NCBI GenBank assembly: GCA_963766345.1
Contig: CAVXZL010000012.1
Coordinates: 310,001-374,000 of the forward strand
Source of the DNA: DASVFB01 sp963766345
GTDB taxonomy: Bacteria > Actinomycetota > Thermoleophilia > Gaiellales > Gaiellaceae
Length of the DNA: 64,000 bases
Direction: 5' to 3'
In this document: piece by piece, positions 16,109 to 22,872 of the stretch
Layout of the letters: each line of letters starts with the position of its first letter
How positions within the stretch are numbered: position 1 is the stretch's first letter
Notes under the pieces: model-generated
Database searches by the model: none
Told to the model about the DNA's origin: nothing
What the model saw: the letters and a program-made list of their open reading frames with translations, nothing else
Position numbers and translations under genes: made by a program

Positions 16109-16366
16109 CTACGAGGAGAGCCGGGCGCGGAGCTCGACGAGCGCCCGCTCGGTCGGCTCGACGCCCTCGCGCGCCAGCGCCGCCTCGAGATCCGCGACGA
16201 GCTCGGCCCGGAAGGCGGCATCCGCTTCCGCCCGCGCGACGAGGTCGTCGAAGACCGCACGCAGCCGGGGCAGCTGGGAGGCCGCTTCCATCCAGCCGGT
16301 CGGCGCGGGCCTGAGAAGACGGAGCAACACTCCGAGCCGCTCCTCATTCCAGGCGTTTGCGCTCAT
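16109..16366 (-). CDS. Small protein coupled to ECF sigma factor
   Basis: An 85-residue soluble protein whose ATG (16366) overlaps the sigma TGA by 4 bp. It is mainly helical and charged (VFDDLVARAEADAAFRAELVADLEAALAREGVE). There is no transmembrane segment and no zinc-anti-sigma Cys/His motif, so if it is the anti-sigma factor it is a soluble atypical one. Assignment as sigma partner rests only on coupling. Confidence 0.6.
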   Translation of the reverse strand: MSANAWNEERLGVLLRLLRPAPTGWMEAASQLPRLRAVFDDLVARAEADAAFRAELVADLEAALAREGVEPTERALVELRARLSS

Positions 16367-16917
16367 CGAACTCCAGACGGGCCGGCGCCGTCGTTTCTTC
16401 CCTCGATCTGCCCGCGGAGCTTCACGAGGCAGCGGGAGATGCGGCTGGCGATCGTCCCGGGCGGAATCTCGAGGCGCTCGCTGATCGTCTTGTAGCTCTC
16501 GTCGCGGGTGAAGAAGCGGTCGAGCAGGTCGGAGCACGGCTCGCCGACGGCGAGGAGCGCCTCGCGGACGGTCAGGGCGAGGTCGAGCTCGGCCAGCGTC
16601 TCGTCGGTGCCGCCGTCGAGGTCCTCCGTCGGCTCGACGCGCGCCCGGTCGCGGAGCTTGTCGATGCAGAGGTTCCGCGTCAGCTGCGCGATCCACGGCC
16701 GGACGGCGCTGTCGTCACGGAGCTTGTCGAGGCGCTCGTACGTCCGCGCGAAGACTTCCTGGAAGACGTCCTCCGCATCCGTCTCCGAGAGGCGGAAGCC
16801 CTGGATCGCGATCGCGTAGACGTAGCGGGAGAAGCGCTCGACCAGCTCGGACCAGGCCGCCTCGTCACCGGCGCGGCAGCGCGCGACGAGCTCGGCGTCC
16901 GTCAGATGCGCGGTCAC
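16363..16917 (-). CDS. ECF-type RNA polymerase sigma factor (second)
   Basis: A 184-residue sigma factor. Region 2 spans LVARCRAGDEAAWSELVERF to DAEDVFQEVFARTYERLDKL and IAQLTRNLCIDKLRDR; region 4 has RDESYKTISERLEIPPGTIASRIS, the -35-binding helix-turn-helix. GTG start at 16917, only 7 bases after the MFS/cNMP gene ends, so it is probably cotranscribed with that transporter. It differs clearly from the ECF sigma at 11.1 kb. Confidence 0.87.
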   Translation of the reverse strand: MTAHLTDAELVARCRAGDEAAWSELVERFSRYVYAIAIQGFRLSETDAEDVFQEVFARTYERLDKLRDDSAVRPWIAQLTRNLCIDKLRDRARVEPTEDLDGGTDETLAELDLALTVREALLAVGEPCSDLLDRFFTRDESYKTISERLEIPPGTIASRISRCLVKLRGQIEGRNDGAGPSGVR

Positions 16918-16924
16918 GCTGGAA

Positions 16925-18590
16925 TCATGACGAGCCGATGCCCATCGGGGCAGCGAGGCGGGCCCCGATCACCGCGTCGGCGGCCTCGCGGCTCGGCGCG
17001 TGCCCCGTCACCGCGGCGATGAAGTCGTCGCGCTCCAGGGCAAGCAGCTTCGTGTCCTCGACGGCCGTGATGGTGGCGGTTCGAGGAACGTCCCGGAGAA
17101 GCGCGATCTCGCCGAACGTCTCTCCCGGCCACGCGTCGGCGACCTTCTCGCCGTCGATGGCGACCTCGCAGCGTCCGTCCTCGACGAGGTAGAAGCGGTC
17201 GCCGTGGTCGCCCTGCCGGAAGACCGTGTCGCCGGCGGAAACGGTGACAGGTACGAGCTTGATCGCGAGGTGCTCGACCGCAGGCGGTGGGAGCGGCGCG
17301 AAGATGGGGTTCGCCGACAGGAGCTCCACTCGCTCGACGGGAATCGTGGCGCGTTCGTCGATCGCGTGCAGCCGCCGCGAGAGCAGGAGCGCGAGAATCG
17401 GGAGCAGCGCGCCGAATGCGATCAGCGTCGCCCGCGTGCCGATCCAGTTCAGCAGGGCCGGAGTGATGAGCGCGCCGACGGCGAGGCCGAGGACGAGGAT
17501 GCTCTGGAGTGCGCCGAAGACCCGCCCGAGCACTTCGTCGCGCACCGCCCGCTGGAGCAGCGTGACGCCCGAGACGTCGACCAGCGTGTTGCCGATCCCG
17601 AACACGCCGATCAGGAGGATGGCGCCGATGAACGTCGGCCAGACGCCGATCAGCCCAAGGCCGGCGCCGATGAGGAAGAGCCCGAGCCCGAAGTCCGACG
17701 CGAGCCGTCGCCGGCCCAGCAGCGCGAAGGCGACGGCAACTCCGATGATGCCGCCTACGCCCATCGCGGCGTTGAGAAAGCCGAGGCCGGCGTTACCGAC
17801 GTCGAGCAGGTCGAGCGCGGTGACGACGAGCAGGACGCGCAGCGCGCCCGCGACAACGGTCTGGCAGAAGTAGAGGGAGACGATGACGCGTGCCTCGCGC
17901 TCGGCGCCCGAGCGTCGTGAACCCCGCCACGATCTCGCGGTAGGTGTTCGCCGGCTCGCGCGGCGAGGTGGCCTCCTCCCGCGGGCTGTGCAGCTGGAGG
18001 ACGAACAAAGCAGACCATACGAGTGTCAGCGCGTCGGCCACGAACACCCAGCCGACGCTCGCGACGGCGAGCAGCAGGCCGCCAAGGGCCGGGCCGACGA
18101 ACGTCCCGACGCTTTCGATCGCCGTCGACGTCGCGTTCGCAGCCGTCAGTTCCTCCGGCGACCTCGCGATGCGCGGGAGCAGCGCTGCCTGCGCCGGCCG
18201 GAACGTCTTCGACGCCACCGCCATGAAGCCGGCGAGGATGTAGACGAAGATCGGCGACCCGTCCGTGAACGCCACCGCCGCCATCGCGAGCATCGCGACG
18301 ACACGGCTGAGGTCGGCCGCGAGCATCACACGCTCGCGCCGGTACCGGTCGGAGAAATAGGCGAGCCAGGGCGCCGTCAGCGCAGCCGCAACCCAGCGGA
18401 TGACGAGGACCGCACTGACCGCGGTGGCGCCGCCCTGGTCGTTCGCGTAGACGGCGAGGGCGACGAGAAAGCCCCATTCGCCCGTGACGGAGCCGGCGAA
18501 TGCCAGCTGGAGCTTGCGCAGCTGCGGATTCGCGAAGACCGCGCGGAAGGAATGAGAAGTTTCCCGCAGCTGATGCCGAAACTCGCCCAC
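16925..18590 (-). CDS. MFS transporter fused to a cNMP-binding domain, one frame break
   Basis: A predicted protein of about 554 residues. The N-terminal 12-helix major facilitator domain (ATG 18590) belongs to the family with SVTGEWGFLVALAVYAND and is followed by a cyclic-nucleotide-binding domain (last 130 residues) with the phosphate-binding cassette GETFGEIALLRDVPRTATI, Glu and Arg intact. The frame changes near 17917 (CTC GGG c GCC GAG): dropping one base joins FTTLG to AEREARVIVSLYFCQTVV and restores helices 7-12. Cytosolic cAMP or cGMP could gate transport. The substrate is unknown. Confidence 0.75.
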
Positions 18591-18704
18591 CTACGCGGAG
18601 AATCGCAGGTTCGCTTGCCTTTTCAAAGAAACAATGGAAGATATGAGGGCCGCGGCACGTCTGGACTGTTGGAGCGGCACACGAGCAGCGAAAGGAGCAC
18701 GACT

Positions 18705-18938
18705 GTGAGCGACCAGAACGAGCAGAACGAGAAGCCGGACGTCGAGGGCCACCAGTTCGAGCAGGTGGAGCAGATCGAGGAGCCCGACGTCGAGGGCCAC
18801 CAGTTCGAGCAGGTGGAGCAGATCGAGGAGCCCGATGTCGAAGGGCACCGCCTCTCGCAGCAGCTCGAGCAGAACGAGGAGCCCGACGTCGAGGGGCACA
18901 TGTTCGAGCAGGTCGAGCAGGTCGAGCAGGTCGAATAA
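18705..18938 (+). CDS. Acidic PDVEGH-repeat small protein
   Basis: A 77-residue, strongly acidic, Glu/Gln-rich protein with four copies of PDVEGH (residues 11-16, 27-32, 43-48, 60-65). The spacers are QFEQVEQIEE (twice), RLSQQLEQNEE and the tail MFEQVEQVEQVE. GTG 18705 has AAAGGAG 7 bases upstream. The 48-base DNA repeats are nearly exact. No cysteine, signal peptide or membrane segment; predicted disordered or coiled-coil. A repeated Asp-Glu-His unit could bind metal, or the protein could be a modified-peptide precursor; neither is shown. It is isolated between divergent and convergent neighbours. Confidence 0.7.
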   Translation: MSDQNEQNEKPDVEGHQFEQVEQIEEPDVEGHQFEQVEQIEEPDVEGHRLSQQLEQNEEPDVEGHMFEQVEQVEQVE

Positions 18939-18962
18939 CGCTTCCGGGTCAACTGCGGTTCG

Positions 18963-18986
18963 AGAGGGCGCCGGGGGGCGCCCTCT
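18963..18986. terminator. Bidirectional terminator-like hairpin
   Basis: AGAGGGCGCC (18963-18972) and GGCGCCCTCT (18977-18986) form a 10-bp perfect stem with a GGGG loop between the convergent stops of the PDVEGH gene (18938) and the GAF gene (18987). No T-run follows on either strand, so termination may be weak or factor-assisted. Confidence 0.6.
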
Positions 18987-19628
18987 TCAGCGCTTGAGGA
19001 CGTCCTCGAGCGCCTCGAGCAGCCGCAGCGCCTTCGCGCGGTCGTCCTCGACGAGCTCGTCGAGCGCCGCGGCGACGCGGGCGACGACCACGACGTCGGC
19101 GCTGCCGCCTTCGAGCGCGGCCTTCGCGCGACGCGACCGCTGGAGGAGATCGAGCGCGATCGCCGCCTGATTCGCGAAGAGCCCGAGCAGCTCCATCTCC
19201 TGGAGCGAGAAGCCGGGCCGCGCCGGCCGGTCGAGGACCTGCAGGACGCCGAGCGCGCGCTCCTCCACGAGCAGCGGCACGGACATGATCCCCTTCGGCA
19301 CGTAGCCGGTCTTCTCGGCGACCTCGCGCGAGTGGCGCGCATCCTCTTCGAGGTTCTCGATCACGAGCGGCTGCCGCGTCACGAGGGTCCAGCCGGCGAT
19401 GCCCGTGCTCGACGGGATGCGCGTGCCGATGAGGCCCTGCTCCTCGTCACCCGCGAGCGCCTCGAAGACGAGCTCGTCCGTCTCCTCGTCGAGCAGGAAG
19501 ATCGACGAGCGCTGCGCCGCGAAGATCGCGCGCGCGACCTCGACGATCGAGCGCAGCAGCGAGGCGTACGCGTTCTCGGCGCCGATGACGCCGGCGGCGA
19601 CGGCAGCGTGGAATCCGTCTTCGCTCAA
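18987..19628 (-). CDS. GAF domain protein
   Basis: A 213-residue cytoplasmic protein. Residues about 15-165 form a GAF sensor domain (RSIVEVARAIFAAQRSSIFL, IPSSTGIAGWTLVTRQPLVI, GIMSVPLLVEERALGVLQVL), a fold binding cyclic nucleotides, haem or other ligands. A helical tail of about 45 residues ends LLEALEDVLKR. Start TTG 19628 overlaps the subtilase TGA (TTGA) and has GGGAGG 9 bases upstream. No output domain, so it probably acts on a partner, most simply the coupled subtilase. Confidence 0.75.
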   Translation of the reverse strand: MSEDGFHAAVAAGVIGAENAYASLLRSIVEVARAIFAAQRSSIFLLDEETDELVFEALAGDEEQGLIGTRIPSSTGIAGWTLVTRQPLVIENLEEDARHSREVAEKTGYVPKGIMSVPLLVEERALGVLQVLDRPARPGFSLQEMELLGLFANQAAIALDLLQRSRRAKAALEGGSADVVVVARVAAALDELVEDDRAKALRLLEALEDVLKR

Positions 19629-20452
19629 CCCGGGGATCCTCCCATGTTGTCCGCGATCAGGTGCAGCACGCTCTTGAGCTGGAACGGCGTCAGCTGCGGA
19701 TGCTTCGAGCGCACGAGCGCGCAGATGCCCGAGATGTGCGGCGTCGCGAAGCTGTTTCCCGTCGCGCGGATCGTCTTGCCGTTCATCCAAGCGAGCTCGA
19801 CGTCCACGCCCCGGGCGAAGAACTCGACCGGCGGGTCCGGGTTGTAGTAGAAGCGCAGCGAGTCGGGCTCCGAGTGACTGCCGACGGAGATCACCGACGA
19901 GAAGCGCCACGGATAGCTCTCGACGGGCATGTTGTGCGCCGACGCGACGAGGATCGTGCGGTTGAAGTACGCCTTGTCCGCGAGTTCGTGCAGCACCTGG
20001 GCGAACTGGCGCTTCGTCGTCGAGAGGCTCATGTTCACGACGTCGAAGCCCTGTTCGACGGCCCAGCGCAGGCCGCCGAGCAGGACCGGCCCCGAGCCGG
20101 TGTAGCCGGCGCCGAGCACGCGCACACTGTGGATCTCGCAGTCGGGCGCGAGCGCGCGGATGACCCCCGCGCACGCGGTGCCGTGACCGGCGACGTCACC
20201 CAGCTCGTCGGGGCTCGCGATCGGATTGCCCTCTTCGTCGACGGTGATCTCGACCGCGTCCTGCAACTTGCCCACCCTCGGATGGTCCGGCTCGACGCCG
20301 CTGTCGAGCACACAGACGCGAACGCCTTTGCCCGTCGCGCCTTCGAGCGCCCACTCGCGCGTGACCCGCTCGGGCCACGCGAAGTCGAGCCTGATCCGAT
20401 CCGCCGCGCCCGGCGGGAGAGACCACGCCGGAAGCGCGCGTTCCTCTGCTAC
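19625..20452 (-). CDS. Cytosolic S8 family (subtilisin-like) serine peptidase
   Basis: A compact S8 peptidase, about 275 residues. The triad is present: Asp in VCVLDSGVEPDH, His in GHGTACAGVI, and Ser in GNSFATPHISG, with the oxyanion Asn in VASAHN. There is no signal peptide, propeptide or membrane anchor, unlike secreted subtilisins. The frame opens at GTA 20452-20450, overlapping the upstream TAG (GTAG), and contains no ATG, GTG or TTG before the GTG at 20311, which would remove the strand before the catalytic Asp. The start codon is thus unresolved. Coupled to cNMP-binding and GAF genes on both sides. Confidence 0.8.
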   Translation of the reverse strand, partial: VAEERALPAWSLPPGAADRIRLDFAWPERVTREWALEGATGKGVRVCVLDSGVEPDHPRVGKLQDAVEITVDEEGNPIASPDELGDVAGHGTACAGVIRALAPDCEIHSVRVLGAGYTGSGPVLLGGLRWAVEQGFDVVNMSLSTTKRQFAQVLHELADKAYFNRTILVASAHNMPVESYPWRFSSVISVGSHSEPDSLRFYYNPDPPVEFFARGVDVELAWMNGKTIRATGNSFATPHISGICALVRSKHPQLTPFQLKSVLHLIADNMGGSPG

Positions 20453-20859
20453 CGCGCTTCGGCTTCCTTGAGCCGCTGCGCCATCACCTGGAGCATCTTC
20501 CAGGCGATCGACGCGTTCGACTCGACGAGCGGGCGGAAGTCCCAGGACGTCATCCCGAAGCAGCGAAGCTCGCTCTCGGCCTTGATCGTCGCCGTGCGGT
20601 CCATGTCCGCAACGAGCCCGATCTCGCCGAAGTAGTCGCCCGGCCCGAACGTGCGCACGTCCTTGCCGCCGATGGACACCTGCGCCCTGCCGTCCGCGAT
20701 GACGAAGAAGCCGATGCCTCCCTTGCCCTCCTCGGTCACCGTCTGGCCGGCGTCGAACGTCCGCTCCTTCATCGACGACGCCACCTGCTTCAGCTCGCGG
20801 TCGTTCAGGTCGGAGAAGAGCGGGACCCGCTTGAGCAGCTCTGTCGGTGCTTCAGCCAT
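20449..20859 (-). CDS. Stand-alone cyclic nucleotide-binding (CRP-type) domain protein
   Basis: A 136-residue protein consisting of one cNMP-binding beta-barrel (LFSDLNDRELKQVASSM, then the cassette GDYFGEIGLVADMDRTATI with Glu and Arg present) and a short C-helix. It lacks a DNA-binding winged helix, so it is not a CRP transcription factor. ATG 20859 fits the family start; ATG 20871 would add four residues. It is the first gene of an overlapping operon with the S8 peptidase and GAF protein and diverges from the MBL hydrolase gene. Confidence 0.82.
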   Translation of the reverse strand: MAEAPTELLKRVPLFSDLNDRELKQVASSMKERTFDAGQTVTEEGKGGIGFFVIADGRAQVSIGGKDVRTFGPGDYFGEIGLVADMDRTATIKAESELRCFGMTSWDFRPLVESNASIAWKMLQVMAQRLKEAEAR

Positions 20860-20899
20860 GGCGAGGAGCATAGAGCATCGTGGATGAGAAGATAGGAGC

Positions 20900-21625
20900 G
20901 TGAAGCTGACCGTGGTGGGCTGCTCGCCCGCGTGGCCCAACCCGGGCGGCGCACAGTCGGGCTACCTCGTGAACGGATCGGGGAACCTGCTCCTCGACTG
21001 CGGGCCGGGCGTGCTCGCGCGCCTGCGAGAGCGCGACCCGTGGCCGCGCGTGGACGCGATCGTGATCACGCACTTCCACCTCGACCACTGGGGAGACCTC
21101 GTCCCGTGGGTCTGGGGCTCGATGTACCTGCAGGGACGCGGCGACGCTCCCGCGCGCGCGGCCGTGTGGGTGCCGCCGGGCGGGATCGAGATGCTCGAGC
21201 AGTTCGGCTCACGCCTCGGCTTCCCCGACATGTTCGAGCGCGTGTTCGGCGTGCACGAGTACGCGCCCGGCGTGCCGTTCGTCGCAGCGGCTCACACCGT
21301 CGTCGCGACGCGCGTCCCGCACTACCGCCTCGACGCGTACGCGCTGCGCGTCGAGGGCGAGCGGACGGTCACCTACTCCGGTGACTCGGGCCCGAGCGAC
21401 GCGCTCGCGGACGCGGCCCGCGACGCCGACCTGTTCCTCTGCGAGGCGACGCTCCTCCGCGGCGAGCTCGACGGCGAGCCTCGCGGCCACCTCGACCTCG
21501 CGGAGACGCTGGCCGCCTACGAGGCGTCGGGCGCGAAGCGCCTGCTCGTGACGCACCGCCCGTCCGAGCTCCCGAGCGACGGCGACATCGAGTACGCCTA
21601 CGACGGCTTAGAACTGACGATCTGA
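20900..21625 (+). CDS. MBL-fold metal-dependent hydrolase
   Basis: A 241-residue metallo-beta-lactamase-fold protein. HFHLDHWGD is the HxHxDH dinuclear-zinc motif, and the strand YSGDSGPSDALA supplies the bridging Asp. The short early strand GCSPAWPNPGGAQSGYLV is as in RNase Z-like or cAMP phosphodiesterase-like members. A cyclic nucleotide phosphodiesterase role would suit its neighbours but is not shown. GTG start 20900 with TAGGAG 3-8 bases upstream. Confidence 0.8.
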   Translation: MKLTVVGCSPAWPNPGGAQSGYLVNGSGNLLLDCGPGVLARLRERDPWPRVDAIVITHFHLDHWGDLVPWVWGSMYLQGRGDAPARAAVWVPPGGIEMLEQFGSRLGFPDMFERVFGVHEYAPGVPFVAAAHTVVATRVPHYRLDAYALRVEGERTVTYSGDSGPSDALADAARDADLFLCEATLLRGELDGEPRGHLDLAETLAAYEASGAKRLLVTHRPSELPSDGDIEYAYDGLELTI

Positions 21626-21629
21626 CGAT

Positions 21630-22577
21630 CTAGTGGTGGCCGCACATATGGTCGCCCGTTTCGGCGGCCATGTCCTTGACTTTCGACGTCATCTCGGTCT
21701 CCCAGTCGAACAGCGTCGGGTTCGCCTTGTCGTAGTCGGGGAGGCCGTTGACGTAGACCGCAACGTCCGGCGTCACACCCGGGCCGTAGAGCGTCAGGCG
21801 ATAGCGGCTGCCGTTCCCGGCAACGGCGACCGAACGCTGGTGCGGGTAGCCGGCGTACGGCGGATGTGGATAGAAGCCGTAGCAGAACATGCCGCTCGGC
21901 TTGTGCGCGACGAACGAGTTCTCACGTCGCCAGCCCGTCCCGTAGGCGGAGTCGAGCGTGTCGAGGAAGATCAGGCGACCGTAGGAGTCGAGCGGGTTCC
22001 CCGACCGCGTCGTCCTGTACCCGTAGATGGGCTTGCCTCGGTAGGTCGCCTGGCCGAAGACCTCGTGGAACCGGCCGGCGTAGACCCAGTCCGCATACGT
22101 CTCGATCTGCGCGGTCTCGCCCGTCCAGTGCGAGACGTGGACCTCCCACACATTCTGGCCGTGCGTCCAGGGCACGTAGCCGAGGTTCGGCAGCATCCGC
22201 TGCCACATCTGCAGCGCCCAGTACGAGCCGTCCGATGCCTTGCACGCCCTCAGAAGCCACGCGAGCTGCGGCCCGTCGTAGGGCCGGCAGGTGTTCTTGA
22301 AGTGGCGCCATTGGCCGCGACCGCCCGAGTAGTCCTTCTTGAAATGCACCTGCGGCACGACCGGATTGGGCGAGCGCGCGTTGACGGCGCCGGAGACGAA
22401 GACATGCCACATGCGGCCGCGCTGGTAGTAGCTCACCATCGCGCGCCCGTGATTGTCCGTCTCGAGGGTGATGTGGTTCGCGTTCCGGGTCACGATCTCC
22501 GCCGCGCTCGCCGGAAGGCATGCGAGGAGCGCCAGAAACGCGCAACAAAACAGAGAAACAACCCCCGCAAACTTCAT
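21630..22577 (-). CDS. Secreted hypothetical protein
   Basis: A 315-residue protein with a signal peptide (MKFAGVVSLFCCAFLALLACLPASAAE). The mature part is rich in Tyr, Trp and His (YYQRGRMWHVFVSG, YADWVYAGRFHEVFGQ, HMCGHH at the C-terminus) with several cysteines. The pattern suggests a beta-rich extracellular domain but matches no family I know. ATG 22577 gives a normal signal peptide; ATG 22613 would add 12 polar residues. A CxxHH-like tail could bind metal. Confidence 0.65.
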   Translation of the reverse strand: MKFAGVVSLFCCAFLALLACLPASAAEIVTRNANHITLETDNHGRAMVSYYQRGRMWHVFVSGAVNARSPNPVVPQVHFKKDYSGGRGQWRHFKNTCRPYDGPQLAWLLRACKASDGSYWALQMWQRMLPNLGYVPWTHGQNVWEVHVSHWTGETAQIETYADWVYAGRFHEVFGQATYRGKPIYGYRTTRSGNPLDSYGRLIFLDTLDSAYGTGWRRENSFVAHKPSGMFCYGFYPHPPYAGYPHQRSVAVAGNGSRYRLTLYGPGVTPDVAVYVNGLPDYDKANPTLFDWETEMTSKVKDMAAETGDHMCGHH

Positions 22578-22672
22578 TACGCGGGTTCTATCGGACTCTC
22601 CTGGGAATTTCATTAGGGATTCCGTCCGATCGGGCCGCCATCGTGCTGCTGGTCACGAACGAGGCACGACCG

Positions 22673-22837
22673 ATGAGCATCTGCCTGGCCTGCGGCGGAG
22701 CCCTCGCTCCGGCGCTCGAGCGCTTTGCGTCCCTCCGGTGCCACGACTGCCGCGACACCGGTGCGCCGATCCGCCCGGAGCTGCTGCCTCCCGCAGGAGC
22801 GCCCCTCGCGGGCCAGGCCCGGCTCCAGGCCGCGTAG
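22673..22837 (+). CDS. Small zinc-ribbon protein
   Basis: A 54-residue protein with CLACGG near the N-terminus and RCHDC at residue 24, a four-cysteine ribbon likely to hold zinc; the rest is Pro/Ala-rich. ATG 22673. It precedes the large cyclase, which itself begins with a zinc ribbon, by 35 bases, and may be cotranscribed. Role unknown. Confidence 0.5.
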   Translation: MSICLACGGALAPALERFASLRCHDCRDTGAPIRPELLPPAGAPLAGQARLQAA

Positions 22838-22872
22838 CTCGCCTCGACGGAGTGCCGTTCCCGCCGTACGGT

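Noticed and set aside
17919..17919. Programmed ribosomal frameshift in the MFS gene
   Set aside because: No slippery heptamer or downstream structure; the context resembles the other one-base surpluses, so a sequence error or mutation is simpler.
18734..18900. 48-base direct repeats that could suggest a CRISPR array or minisatellite
   Set aside because: The repeats have no unique spacers, keep one reading frame and encode PDVEGH units; they are coding repeats.
20035..20426. Alternative frames at the start of the subtilase
   Set aside because: Their products are Arg-rich and lack the strand before the catalytic Asp, which is continuous in the frame opening at GTA 20452.
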